A stretch of DNA of 32,720 nucleotides from Oscillatoriales cyanobacterium (GCA_004294385.1 REAP01000040.1:1-32720); one strand, 5' to 3'. Shown: positions 7,602 to 16,051, counted from the stretch's first letter. Notes: generated from the sequence alone by a model not told the origin. Made by a program: numbers and translations.

Positions 7602-8450
7602 TTAAAAATCCCCTTCATCTACTTGAAATACCGTCATTCCCAAGCCTCTCCACATATCAACAACTTGCTGGCGATCGTCCAACACAAACTTAACATTATA
7701 CTTCCCATCAATATGCTGCTGATAAATTTCCTCTTTCATAATCGCATCCTTCCTCATATCTCCGGTTTTCCGCAGATGAATACCAGCATAATTCACCTCA
7801 TACTGCTGTAACCATTTCTCAGTTTGAGGCTGACAATCATCGGTTCTGCCCGAAACTACGATAATATTAACGCTAGACTGCCACTTGCGGATGGTATCTA
7901 AGACGGGTTGATTCGGTAAATCGCGATCGCACTTAGAAGCATCAAAAGGATTTCTACCATTCAAAAGCGATAAAGTACCATCCATATCCACAATAATTGC
8001 ATCCGGCAAATCGGGATTATATTCCGGTGGCGAAACCGGAACCCGCACATACCTATTATACATCTTCATAATCACATCTTTGCCAACAGAATTGAGTCTT
8101 TTCAAATCCCGTTTAATACATTCCTCCACCGGAACTTGCAGGAAAGAATCATTGACTTCGACAACAGCTTGACCTTTAACCAACTCTTTGATATGTTCGA
8201 TATGCGGCCCAAAATTAGTATCATCAACAATGACGTGCTTCCCGTTTTCCAAAGCCATCAAAATAATCCTATCTCTCAACTCCACAATAAACTTTTCATT
8301 CGCCGGCGACCAATGAGAAGCATGAGCCATTTCTCGCAACAAATCTTTATTGCTACGAACCCATCTAGCAGGTTCAGACAGCAGCAACTCTCGCGCAAAT
8401 TGAGATTTTCCAGAAGCAGGTAAACCGACAAGTACAATAACTCTTTTCAT
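7602..8450 (-). CDS. T4 PseT-like polynucleotide kinase/3'-phosphatase
   Basis: A bifunctional RNA/DNA end-healing enzyme. The N-terminal kinase has the P-loop GLPASGKS (residues 9-16) and NKDLLREM; the C-terminal HAD phosphatase has VDMDGTL (Asp155, Asp157), VVSGRTD (about 198-204), GDMRKD and FVLDDRQQVVDMWR. Order and length (282 residues) match phage T4 Pnkp, down to the closing VFQVDEGDF. It removes 2',3'-cyclic phosphate or 3'-phosphate and adds a 5'-phosphate. It lies downstream of an RNA ligase on the same strand, so healing and sealing enzymes are paired as in T4. The 233-bp spacer between them is filled with repeats. The ATG at 8450 is followed directly by the P-loop strand, supporting the start. 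Confidence 0.92.
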   Translation of the reverse strand: MKRVIVLVGLPASGKSQFARELLLSEPARWVRSNKDLLREMAHASHWSPANEKFIVELRDRIILMALENGKHVIVDDTNFGPHIEHIKELVKGQAVVEVNDSFLQVPVEECIKRDLKRLNSVGKDVIMKMYNRYVRVPVSPPEYNPDLPDAIIVDMDGTLSLLNGRNPFDASKCDRDLPNQPVLDTIRKWQSSVNIIVVSGRTDDCQPQTEKWLQQYEVNYAGIHLRKTGDMRKDAIMKEEIYQQHIDGKYNVKFVLDDRQQVVDMWRGLGMTVFQVDEGDF

Positions 8451-8454
8451 GGTA

Positions 8455-8683
8455 ATTGGTAATGGGTAATTGGTAATTTGGTTCGGTTGCTGAGCGAAGT
8501 CGAAGCACCTTGGTTCAGTTCCTGAGCGAAGCGTCGCCCTGAACCTTTCGACCCTTCGACTACGCTCAGGGTACTGCTCGCGGTTGCTGAGCGAAGCGTC
8601 GCCCTGAACCTTTCGACCCTGAACCCTTCGACTACGCTCAGGGTACTGCTTGCGGTTGCTGAGCGTAGTCGAAGCACCTTCTT
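8455..8683. repeat. Repeat-filled spacer between RNA ligase and Pnkp
   Basis: It holds a short heptanucleotide run (ggtaattggtaatgggtaat) and at least four TTCGACTACGCTCAGG or gagcgaagcgtcgccctgaa units in both orientations. No gene is seen here. Confidence 0.75.
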
Positions 8684-9769
8684 CTACAATCCCAAATGGA
8701 TGTAATCCAAACCCAATAACTCCTCTATCTTATGAATAGTAACATCGCGGAGAGCTTCTTTCACCCCCGCAACTCTCCGGGCCCGCAAAGAAAACAAAAT
8801 CCCCGAATAGGGCAAATGTTTCACAGCTAACGCAAAATCTTTTTGAACTTCAATAGATTCATGCTGTCGGTAAACCTCCTCAATTTCTTGCACCAAAGAT
8901 TGATATTTGTCCTTAACTTTTTGGTACAATTCAGTCCACTCAGGAAAATAAGCTAAAAACTCTTCCCCTTCATTAGTTAAAATAATCTCGATCATCCGGC
9001 GGGTTGAAAATCCTTCTCGCAGATGGGAAATCGCGACATATTGCGGAGACTTAACTTTAACTCGGTTAAAATTAGCATCGCAGATAATATATCCTTCCGA
9101 ATCCATCGGGTCTAACTGCTGAGACGCTTCGATAACTTCTTTCCAGCTAGTCAAAGCATAAGACTTGACTAATTCCCATCCATATTGATTTGCCCAAATA
9201 GTGGGTTCTGTTTCTATCAATGTTTGAGTATTACGAACGCCGTGAAACACAATTTGATTGTTTTTTTGTTGGACAACTATTCGATTGTAAGGTGTCATCA
9301 ACTCAAAGATAAAACATTGGTCGGTTTCTGACGGCAATTGATATCCCAATTCTTGCCAAACCTTCCAAAAAAGTTCCGCAAAGCTGAATCCAAAACCGTT
9401 AACTTCGCCCGCTGCGTCGGGAGTTCCGCTAGATTGCACTCTCCATTCTCCATTGTAAAAATAGAGTACAATCAGAGAACCATCTAGTTTTTCATAAACT
9501 TTGGCACTGTTCCAATCAATTGTAGCGGCGTGGCCTTCTCCGTAGTTGAAAAATTTGTCGTAGGGATAAGAAACTATCTGCCAATCTTGGGATGAGTCTA
9601 AAATGATGCCGCGACACTGTTGGACTATTTTTTCTCCCAGCGGGGATTCTATCTGCGAGTATTTCAGACAGACGAGATGAGGATATTGCCGATCGCGCGT
9701 AACCTTGATATGATAAGTTTCGGACAAAGCTTCTAATCCGTGCTGGCGTAAATACCCTTGCAGTTCCAC
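8684..9769 (-). CDS. T4 Rnl1-like ATP-dependent RNA ligase
   Basis: A 361-residue nucleotidyltransferase-type ligase. Visible motifs are I, EKLDGS with the AMP-accepting Lys94; the upstream CRGIILD and YDKFFNYGE strands typical of T4 RnlA; III, FELMTPYNRIVV (Glu156); IV, SEGYIIC (Glu225); and V, RVKVKSPQYV (Lys238/240). The C-terminal helical domain of about 100 residues is where T4 Rnl1 has its tRNA-specific module. It seals 5'-phosphate and 3'-OH RNA ends made by Pnkp. It is the first gene of the ligase-Pnkp pair; the 190-bp region upstream is shared with a divergently transcribed secreted-protein gene. The ATG at 9769 starts MELQGYLRQHG, a sensible N-terminus for the family. Confidence 0.92.
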   Translation of the reverse strand: MELQGYLRQHGLEALSETYHIKVTRDRQYPHLVCLKYSQIESPLGEKIVQQCRGIILDSSQDWQIVSYPYDKFFNYGEGHAATIDWNSAKVYEKLDGSLIVLYFYNGEWRVQSSGTPDAAGEVNGFGFSFAELFWKVWQELGYQLPSETDQCFIFELMTPYNRIVVQQKNNQIVFHGVRNTQTLIETEPTIWANQYGWELVKSYALTSWKEVIEASQQLDPMDSEGYIICDANFNRVKVKSPQYVAISHLREGFSTRRMIEIILTNEGEEFLAYFPEWTELYQKVKDKYQSLVQEIEEVYRQHESIEVQKDFALAVKHLPYSGILFSLRARRVAGVKEALRDVTIHKIEELLGLDYIHLGL

Positions 9770-9960
9770 GATGTACTCCTAAATTACTCGCCTTCTCTAT
9801 ATTACATATGACTACATATTTTGGCAACTTTGTCAAGACAATATAAAAATAGTTTTTTGCTGAAAAGCTATTATTGCTTTTGTATTTTGAATTATGGTTG
9901 TACATAGGTGAATGCGGTTCATCGAACAACTGGACTGTTTGAATATCAAGGAAAAACACA

Positions 9961-10518
9961 GTGAAGAACAAATTATTACTTTTGGCGACTTCTGCGTGTG
10001 TATTGACTGCTTTAGTACCTGCATCGGTAGTTTTTGGAGTCTCGCAATCGCCTCAGCGACAACAGGAAGCACAACAACTAGCTCAAGCCGGCACTCCTGT
10101 TGCAGTAAATGAAATTTTGCCAAAGTTAAAAGGTAAAACGCAAGTACCAATTTTTATTCCCAGCAGTATTTCTACTTCGCAAAAACTTTACTATCAAAGT
10201 ACAGCGAAAGCAGATAGCTATACTATCTCAATTGGTTATACGGCAGATTGTCATGCGGGAGTTTGCAGCTTTGGGGAAATTCGAGCTCAAAAAGGCGGTG
10301 AATTTACTACAAAAATGGAAGGGGTAACTAAGACGTTGAAAAACCTTCAACTTGCGGGCGGTATGAAAGGAGTTTTTCATAATGGTTGTGGGGCTTACTG
10401 CACGGCATCAGTTGAGTGGAAAGCTCAGGGAGTTCTCTATACGGTAGCAATTAAAAATGGAGCGGAAGCTGATTTAATTAAGATTGCAAATTCGGCAATT
10501 CAAGCAGGTAAGCGTTAA
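9961..10518 (+). CDS. Conserved secreted protein of unknown function
   Basis: A 185-residue protein starting at GTG 9961, preceded by AAGGA at a good distance. The first 25 residues form a signal peptide (MKNKLLLLATSACVLTALVP). The mature part has PIFIPSSI, an IGYTADC strand, CSFGEIRAQKGG and a C-terminal pair HNGCGAYCTASVEW, which suggests an extracytoplasmic disulfide-bonded beta domain. Similar proteins are common in filamentous cyanobacteria but I cannot name a function. It is divergent from the RNA ligase and followed by a hairpin terminator. Confidence 0.75.
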   Translation: MKNKLLLLATSACVLTALVPASVVFGVSQSPQRQQEAQQLAQAGTPVAVNEILPKLKGKTQVPIFIPSSISTSQKLYYQSTAKADSYTISIGYTADCHAGVCSFGEIRAQKGGEFTTKMEGVTKTLKNLQLAGGMKGVFHNGCGAYCTASVEWKAQGVLYTVAIKNGAEADLIKIANSAIQAGKR

Positions 10519-10522
10519 AAAC

Positions 10523-10548
10523 TTATGGAGTAGAAGCCAACTCCATAA
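10523..10548 (+). terminator. Hairpin terminator candidate after the secreted-protein gene
   Basis: A perfect 8-bp stem, ttatggag and ctccataa with a 10-base loop, starts 4 bases after the stop codon and is followed by tcaatttt. Confidence 0.6.
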
Positions 10549-10567
10549 TCAATTTTATCTGTTGTGG

Positions 10568-10586
10568 AACAGGCATCTTGCCTGTT
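10568..10586. repeat. aacaggca hairpin repeat
   Basis: aacaggcatcttgcctgtt is an inverted repeat. It recurs at 16052-16070 and 16095-16113, and with one change at 24091-24109. Confidence 0.85.
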
Positions 10587-10619
10587 CTTAAAAATAGTAA
10601 TAAATGCACTTTTTCCCAT

Positions 10620-11075
10620 CTATGCTTCCACTAAAGGTGCATAGCAAGATTTCATGTCATCGTGAGAGATGATGTTAGTTGATTTTTCAGCAGTTTCTAA
10701 TCCCTGGCGGGCGTTTAACCAAGGCATCTCTGAGTGCGTTAATTCTGCTAAATGTTTAGCACTTAATTCTCCATAAGCATTCCAGACTTCTTCGAGTACC
10801 TCGCTCTCATCTTCGTCAAATTCTTCATCAAAATTATTGGGAGATGGAATATCGCTGTATTTATAAGCTTCATACTCATGCCAAACATCACGAACAACTG
10901 GGCCGGAAACCCAAGCTTCAATATCTTGATAAAATAGTGGCTGGCTTCTAAATACTAAACTCGAAGCTTGGGCATAATATACGAGTTTTTGCAGCTTGAG
11001 AAGAGAAATTGTATCACCGACTTCTCGATCGACTCGGCATAAAAAGTAACGAGCTATCTCAATAGCACTTTTCAT
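10620..11075 (-). CDS. Panacea / SocA-like (DUF4065) protein, orphan antitoxin candidate
   Basis: 151 residues from the ATG at 11075 (MKSAIEIARYFL). The pattern ISLLKLQKLVYYAQAWSLV-like (here ISLLKLQKLVYYAQASSLVF), then DIEAWVSGPVVRDVWHEY and HLAELTHSEMPWLNAR, is that of the DUF4065/Panacea family, known from SocA and from antitoxins paired with many toxins. An acidic insert (DEEFDEDESEVLEE) lies in the middle. An upstream ATG at 11132 would add 19 residues that do not fit the family start. No toxin-like frame lies next to it: the neighbours are a secreted protein and hemC. It may act as an orphan adaptor or antitoxin; this is inference. Confidence 0.8.
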   Translation of the reverse strand: MKSAIEIARYFLCRVDREVGDTISLLKLQKLVYYAQASSLVFRSQPLFYQDIEAWVSGPVVRDVWHEYEAYKYSDIPSPNNFDEEFDEDESEVLEEVWNAYGELSAKHLAELTHSEMPWLNARQGLETAEKSTNIISHDDMKSCYAPLVEA

Positions 11076-11252
11076 AGTTTTAATACGATCGCAATTTGAG
11101 TGATTTACTTGGTATTGTAAGCTATTTCGCATATTTGTACCAGTTGCGATCGCAAAAAATGCAATAAAAATTCATATTCACGATTGATTAAAGTCCCCAC
11201 CTGCGGTAGGCTGGATCAGGTGAATATATTGGCTCATTCCAAGCTCGATCTT

Positions 11253-12224
11253 ATGTCTACAACCGCATCTGCTCCCTCACGAACCATCCGTATCGGTTCC
11301 CGCAAAAGCCAACTCGCTCTAGTCCAAACACACTGGGTGCAAGCAGAGCTACAGAAACACTTCCCCCAACACACTTTTGAAGTCCACATGATGGCCACCC
11401 AAGGGGACATAATTCTGGATGTAGCCCTAGCTAAAATTGGTGATAAAGGACTTTTTACCAAAGAATTAGAAACGGGAATGCTGAACAATGAAACGGATTT
11501 TGCCGTTCATTCCCTCAAAGATTTGCCGACCAATTTGCCCGAAGGTTTAATTTTAGGATGTATCACCGAACGGGAAAATCCTGCTGATGCTTTGGTGGTT
11601 CACGAAAAACACAAAGATAAGCAGCTTGACACACTACCAAAAGGTGCGGTTATCGGCACTTCTTCCCTGCGACGACTTGCTCAACTGCGGCATCATTTCC
11701 CTCATTTTGAATTTAAAGATATTCGTGGCAATCTAAATACTCGACTTGCTAAATTAGATGATGGCGGTTATGACGCGATTATTTTAGCATTTGCGGGATT
11801 GGAAAGATTGGGTATGGCCGATCGCATCCACCAAGTCATCGCTCCCGAAATCTCCCTCCACGCCGTCGGACAAGGTGCTTTGGGTATCGAATGCCGCGCT
11901 GGAGATCCAGAAATTCTCGAAATAATTAAAGCTCTGGAACACTCGGAAACTGCCCAAAGATGTCATGCTGAACGGGCATTTCTGCGGGAATTAGAAGGCG
12001 GTTGTCAAGTACCAATCGGTGTCAATACCAAAATCGAAGATGGTCAATTGACTTTAACCGGAATGGTATCTAGTTTAGATGGTCTGCGATTTGTGAAAGA
12101 TACCGTTAGTGGTGGTGCAGACACTGCGGAACTACTGGGGATTGACCTCGCTCACCGCTTGCGTGCACAGGGAGCAAGTGAAATTTTGGAGGAAATCTTC
12201 ATCGAAGTTCAACGCGGTTCTTAA
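11253..12224 (+). CDS. hemC: Hydroxymethylbilane synthase (porphobilinogen deaminase)
   Basis: Condenses four porphobilinogen molecules to hydroxymethylbilane in the tetrapyrrole route to heme and chlorophyll; cytosolic. The 323-residue product shows [15 protein letters not shown] (about 12-26), HSLKDLP (86-92), GTSSLRR (135-141), [10 protein letters not shown] (156-165) and the dipyrromethane cofactor Cys251 in [11 protein letters not shown]. The length is normal. I chose the ATG at 11253; an in-frame TTG at 11184 would add 23 residues without family support. Upstream lies a short inverted repeat, cacctg and caggtg around a 13-base loop at about 11197-11221, which may be a leader hairpin. 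Confidence 0.97.
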   Translation: MSTTASAPSRTIRIGSRKSQLALVQTHWVQAELQKHFPQHTFEVHMMATQGDIILDVALAKIGDKGLFTKELETGMLNNETDFAVHSLKDLPTNLPEGLILGCITERENPADALVVHEKHKDKQLDTLPKGAVIGTSSLRRLAQLRHHFPHFEFKDIRGNLNTRLAKLDDGGYDAIILAFAGLERLGMADRIHQVIAPEISLHAVGQGALGIECRAGDPEILEIIKALEHSETAQRCHAERAFLRELEGGCQVPIGVNTKIEDGQLTLTGMVSSLDGLRFVKDTVSGGADTAELLGIDLAHRLRAQGASEILEEIFIEVQRGS

Positions 12225-12305
12225 ACTTCTGAAGGGGATCTATTTCTTACGGCTTTTAAACGCGACAAATCGCCTTTTGTATAATAAAATAATTGGCGTG
12301 CGATT

Positions 12306-12339
12306 CTACAAAACAGGTACATTAGCAGTCTGTTTGTAG
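12306..12339 (+). terminator. Hairpin downstream of hemC, possible terminator
   Basis: Arms ctacaaaacag (12306-12316) and ctgtttgtag (12330-12339) pair with one bulged A, 80 bases after the hemC stop. The rest of 12225-12539 holds only a degenerate copy of the gaaacccggttt repeat (about 12380-12455) and no gene. Confidence 0.4.
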
Positions 12340-12539
12340 ATTTTAGGTTGGAGTTTTAGATAGGACTTATCCCTCGACCTCGGAAACCCGGCTTTTTCTG
12401 GATCTGGTTGTCAAATTAATGATTTTTGCTAAGAATCGGGTTTCTCTGCGTCAGTCCAATAATTTTCAAAATACCAAGCCAAAATCTATAATCAAACAGC
12501 TAGAATAAGTCAGCAATCTATTTCAGGGAAACTAAAAAT

Positions 12540-13367
12540 ATGGGCGTTCGGGAAACTCAAATAAAGCTGGAATTGGCAAAAGTTCAGCAACTTTATCGCA
12601 AAGTGCAGGCAGATCAAAAAGCTTTGCAGCAGCAATTGAAAGAGTTCAAAACTCAGACTGGCAACTTTTCTGATGTCGTCGAACAAGTTTTGCCGTCTGT
12701 AGTTTCAGTTTATGTGATGGATTGGGATACGGGAGAAGAAATTTCTTCGGGTAGTGGCTTTTTTGTGGCACCAGACACAATTGTCACTAACTATCACGTT
12801 GTGGAAGATATTGCTGATGAAGATTATTTCTATGAAGAAGATGAAGTCGAACAGGTTTTGGTGGAAACTAATGACGGCAAGTTGAGAATGGCTGAGGTGA
12901 TATTTACTGGTAATGCAGAAGAGGATTTGGCCTTGCTGTTGATTACTGGTTTTGTCATCGATCCGAAGACGGGGGAACAAGTAGAATCTCATGAAGAGTA
13001 TCCTCCTTTGGAGTTGTCTTTTGATGTGAAAGTGGGCGATCAAGTAATTGCTGTGGGAAATCCTTTGGGACAGTTTTCTACTACTGTAACTCAGGGTATT
13101 GTGACTGCAATTCGGGAACCGGATGAGTATGAGGAAGGTGAGGATGATGAGGATGATGTTGCTGGTGTGAAGAAGCTGGAAACTGATGCGGTGATTAATC
13201 CGGGGAATTCTGGTGGGCCGTTGATTAATATGGCTGGTCAGGTGGTTGGGGTGAATATGTGGGGATTGGAGGATGCTGATAGTCTGAATTTGGCGATCGC
13301 GGCGATCGCCCTGGATGACTTTTTAGCGGGTTTTGAGGAGACTTTTGAGGATGATTCTGATGATTAG
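12540..13367 (+). CDS. HtrA-like trypsin-fold serine protease, cytoplasmic, with N-terminal coiled coil
   Basis: A 275-residue protein. Residues 3-40 form a charged Gln/Lys/Glu coiled coil, not a signal peptide. The protease domain follows with His86 in VTNYHVVED, Asp129 in EEDLALL and Ser224 in INPGNSGGPL, plus VGNPLGQFSTTVTQGIV, all typical of the S1C (Deg/HtrA) group. No PDZ domain follows: the protein ends shortly after the protease domain with an acidic tail (EETFEDDSDD). It also carries acidic inserts (DEDYFYEEDEVEQ and EYEEGEDDEDD). AGGGA upstream of the ATG supports the start. It appears to be a soluble, strongly acidic Deg-like protease of unknown substrate. Confidence 0.88.
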   Translation: MGVRETQIKLELAKVQQLYRKVQADQKALQQQLKEFKTQTGNFSDVVEQVLPSVVSVYVMDWDTGEEISSGSGFFVAPDTIVTNYHVVEDIADEDYFYEEDEVEQVLVETNDGKLRMAEVIFTGNAEEDLALLLITGFVIDPKTGEQVESHEEYPPLELSFDVKVGDQVIAVGNPLGQFSTTVTQGIVTAIREPDEYEEGEDDEDDVAGVKKLETDAVINPGNSGGPLINMAGQVVGVNMWGLEDADSLNLAIAAIALDDFLAGFEETFEDDSDD

Positions 13368-13370
13368 TTT

Positions 13371-13481
13371 CATCATTTTGTAGGGGCGGTGCCAAGAGTG
13401 CCCGCCCGATCTCTGAAACACATACAAAATTGTGGACGAAGAGGGTAGGCCCGCACCGTCCACTACCCCTACAAAATGATG
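13371..13481. repeat. MITE-like inverted repeat element
   Basis: A perfect 16-bp inverted repeat: catcattttgtagggg (13371-13386) and its complement at 13466-13481. The tgtaggggcg core resembles that of the elements at 23936 and 30576. Confidence 0.75.
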
Positions 13482-13513
13482 ATTTGTCTGAGAATGAAAC
13501 AGCCCTGGGGTGA

Positions 13514-13567
13514 GGGCGGGTTTATCAAGATTTTTTGTGGTGTCACAAGTGATCGGTGAACCCGCCC
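13514..13567. repeat. Second inverted repeat between the HtrA-like and VanZ-like genes
   Basis: gggcgggtt (13514-13522) pairs with aacccgccc (13559-13567). It is followed by cctacagattt, similar to the edge of the neighbouring MITE-like element. Confidence 0.6.
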
Positions 13568-13594
13568 CTACAGATTTGATACATTATAATCATT

Positions 13595-13975
13595 ATGACT
13601 TTATCAAAAAAATTCTGGATTATTGCCTGTTTTGTCTACTTGGTAATTATCCTCAGCATCATGCTGGTAGCAGATATGGGGATATTAGTCAATTTTTCTC
13701 TAGCCCGTCCGCCTTATGATAAAGTCGGACACTTTGTTTTGTATGGAATTGCATCTTTTTTGTGTCATAGAGCGACTAGCAAACGGATGATTAATATCTT
13801 GAATTATCCCATTCCCTTCGGCCCAGCAATTTTTACTATTTTCACTGCTGCGGAAGAAATGCTACAAGCAATTTTACCAAATCGTACTGCTAGTATTGAA
13901 GATTTTCTCTTTAGTTTTGGCGGGATTGTTGTTTTCTATTGGATTGGAGAAATTTGCGATCGCAAGAAAAGTTAG
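13595..13975 (+). CDS. VanZ-like small integral membrane protein
   Basis: 126 residues with hydrophobic spans at about 7-26, 44-58, 75-88 and 104-118. The motifs DKVGHFVLYGIASFL and AAEEMLQAILPNRTASIEDF match the VanZ-like family, whose DKxxHF and E-x-x-Q...R-x-x-x-x-x-D positions are conserved. The function of cyanobacterial VanZ-like proteins is not established. No Shine-Dalgarno is visible; a TATAAT box lies 5 bases before the ATG, so the message may have a very short leader. The gene is isolated between repeat blocks. Confidence 0.8.
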   Translation: MTLSKKFWIIACFVYLVIILSIMLVADMGILVNFSLARPPYDKVGHFVLYGIASFLCHRATSKRMINILNYPIPFGPAIFTIFTAAEEMLQAILPNRTASIEDFLFSFGGIVVFYWIGEICDRKKS

Positions 13976-14190
13976 AAGAAGGAAGAAGGAAGAAGGCCCT
14001 TCGACGTAGTTTATCCTGAGCGGAGCGCTGTCCTGAGCGGAGTCGAAGGGTCGAAGGGCTCAGGGAACGCTTCAGGAAGAAGGCCCTTCGACGTAGTTTA
14101 TCCTGAGCGTAGTCGAAGGGCTCAGGGAACGCTTCAGGAAGAAGGCCCTTCGACGTAGTTTATCCTGAGCGTAGTCGAAGGGCTCAGGGA
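13976..14190. repeat. GAAGAAG run and 62-bp tandem repeats
   Basis: A short gaagaag heptamer run is followed by three copies of a unit (aggaagaaggcccttcgacg...gggaacgcttc). The second and third copies start at 14074 and 14136, exactly 62 bp apart; the first is a longer variant. Confidence 0.85.
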
Positions 14191-14286
14191 GCGATGCCCT
14201 ATGCCCGATGCCCTATGCCCGATGCCCTATGCCCGATGCCCGATGCCCGATGCCCAATGCCCAATGCCCAATGCCCAATGCCCTAG
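14191..14286. repeat. Heptanucleotide (STRR-type) tandem repeat
   Basis: About 13 units of atgccc plus one variable base (ctatgcc, cgatgcc, caatgcc). The period is 7 bp throughout. It abuts the 3' end of the DUF4335 gene. Confidence 0.9.
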
Positions 14287-14293
14287 TATTGGT

Positions 14294-15880
14294 TTAATTA
14301 CTTTCTTCCAAGAAGGTTTGTACTCGACCATTTGGTCTGAGAACAACTCGAATTCTGGGGGGTTTCCCATTAGATACAGCAGAAACAAATGGCTCACCGA
14401 CTAAAGGCATATTTGTGCGATCGATATAATCTCCGGCTGCTTTTCCCATTGGGATAATATTTTGAATAGAACCTGTTTCATCTATCTGCAAACTGTATTC
14501 CAAAGTTTCTTGCATACCTTCGGTCGGCTTCCAGCGTTCCTCAAAGTAAGTTTTAGCTTCAGAAACTTGAGGGACTGTATCAAATAAAGTGCGATTTGTT
14601 TTGCTCGCACTCGCCTGTTTGTCGTCTGACTCGGATTTTGGTTGAGTATCTTGAAGGGCTGGGAGTTCGCTACTTGCGGGGGGAAGAATTGGCTGAATGC
14701 GACTCAGGGCTGATGGCTGTTGGGGAATCGGGAACTGGGCTGATAAGGATGGTGGTAGGGGTGGCGCTGCGTCGGGGCCTAGTCTGGGTGGCACGGGGGG
14801 AATCACATTCGTCCCTGGGGGAAGCTGGGAAGGGGCAGAAATTGGTAGTTCTGCGGGTGCGGGAATGGTGATTACTTGCCCTTGAGAATTCGGTGCGGCA
14901 TTGGGATTGGGCGCTGCACTGGATGGGCTGTTGTTGGCTGGAAATAGTAGGGCGGGCTGCTGGATGGGGCTGGGCTTGTTAGTGACAGGAGTTTGAGATA
15001 TGGCGATGGGGGGCAAACTGGGACTGGAGGATGGGCTGCTGATGGGCGGGGGTGGTAGGGGCGGTAATGTTGGTGTGGCTGAGGGTGTTGGTGCTGGGGG
15101 TGTTGGTGTTGCTAGAAATGGACTGGGAGAGACCCCGATCGCGAGATTTTGCTGTGCAGATGGGCTGGATGCTGCACTGGTGGGGGCTGAGGCAATTTGG
15201 GCTGGCCTCACTTGCAGCATTTTGATCGCACCTGTGGTCAAACCAACAGTGGCTACAACCATTGCTGCGACTTTGAGCCAAGGTACGGGCTGGGAGCGTT
15301 TGGGCGATCGGCTGAGGTTCGGAAGTGCCATCACTTCGTTGCTGTATTCGTCCAAAGCGGTGGCTAAGTCAAACAGTTGTACGGTGCTGAGACCCACTAC
15401 TGGCCCGGATTCTGCGACTGTCAAAGAGCCTAAAAATAAGTTGTGGGCGAGGAGGCCGCGGGATTCCAAGTGTGGGGGTGCGGGAAAGTTGGCATTTTTA
15501 GGGCTGTCTGAAGAGTTTAGTTCGGATGTTGCTTTTTCCGAAGGGTTGAATGATTCATGCAGCATGACGGGGCTGCGGGTGGGCGTTGAGGCGGTTTTCG
15601 CCATGCTATCACTGAATTCAGATTGGCCCCTGGTTTCCCAAGGGAGAGATTCGCCAAGAAGGTTTTGAATGTATGAGTTGACGGCTTCGTGGAGGGCTTC
15701 TAGTTGAGTGCGATCGCCATTGAGAGTAATGTGTTCGGTATCTGGCAACCGTGGATCGTCGAGTCGCAGTTCAAAAGTGAGAGATTTCAAGACGGGTTTG
15801 CCCGCCCAGCGAGATAGGGGCGAACTTTTGGCTGTAACTTCCAGCGTGCAAGTAGGGGGGGTGTACCGTTTTAAAACCAT
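14294..15880 (-). CDS. DUF4335 domain protein with Pro-rich linker
   Basis: 528 residues. The N-terminal DUF4335 domain (about 1-190) begins MVLKRYTPPTCTLEV and contains LTFELRLDDPRLPD and ITLNGDRTQLEAL. One transmembrane span follows (about 201-221), then a long Pro/Ser/Ala linker (about 225-410) and a C-terminal folded part with YFEERWKPTEGMQETLEYSL and RIRVVLRPNGRVQTFLEE. The topology would put the linker and C-terminus outside the cytoplasm. It lies 250 bp downstream of a DUF3038 gene on the same strand; these two cyanobacterial families are usually neighbours. Function unknown. Long overlapping frames on the opposite strand are products of the GC-rich linker. Confidence 0.85.
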   Translation of the reverse strand: MVLKRYTPPTCTLEVTAKSSPLSRWAGKPVLKSLTFELRLDDPRLPDTEHITLNGDRTQLEALHEAVNSYIQNLLGESLPWETRGQSEFSDSMAKTASTPTRSPVMLHESFNPSEKATSELNSSDSPKNANFPAPPHLESRGLLAHNLFLGSLTVAESGPVVGLSTVQLFDLATALDEYSNEVMALPNLSRSPKRSQPVPWLKVAAMVVATVGLTTGAIKMLQVRPAQIASAPTSAASSPSAQQNLAIGVSPSPFLATPTPPAPTPSATPTLPPLPPPPISSPSSSPSLPPIAISQTPVTNKPSPIQQPALLFPANNSPSSAAPNPNAAPNSQGQVITIPAPAELPISAPSQLPPGTNVIPPVPPRLGPDAAPPLPPSLSAQFPIPQQPSALSRIQPILPPASSELPALQDTQPKSESDDKQASASKTNRTLFDTVPQVSEAKTYFEERWKPTEGMQETLEYSLQIDETGSIQNIIPMGKAAGDYIDRTNMPLVGEPFVSAVSNGKPPRIRVVLRPNGRVQTFLEESN

Positions 15881-15886
15881 AAAAGG

Positions 15887-15990
15887 AAGAAGGAAGAAGG
15901 AAGAAGGAAGAAGGAAGAAGGAAGAAGGAAGAAGGCCCTTCGACGGAGTTTATGCTGAGCGTAGTCGAAGGGCTCAGGAACCGCTTCAGG
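15887..15990. repeat. GAAGAAG heptamer run plus TTCGAC-type unit
   Basis: About seven gaagaag units directly upstream of the DUF4335 start codon, then a partial copy of the unit seen at 14074-14190 (cccttcgacggagtttatgc). Confidence 0.85.
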
Positions 15991-16051
15991 AAGAAGGAAG
16001 AGCTATGCTTTATCTGATATTTTGGGTGATTCTCAACGAGCTTTTTTTAGT

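Noticed and set aside
9516..10150. Two minus-strand frames upstream of the RNA ligase
   Set aside because: They overlap the ligase start and the secreted protein in other frames, with no domain signature.
12109..12339. Forward frame past the end of hemC
   Set aside because: It begins inside hemC in another frame and has no family signature or start signal.
15000..15668. 222-residue forward frame, Gly-rich
   Set aside because: It is the antisense of the Pro-rich linker of the DUF4335 gene, which has clear family support.
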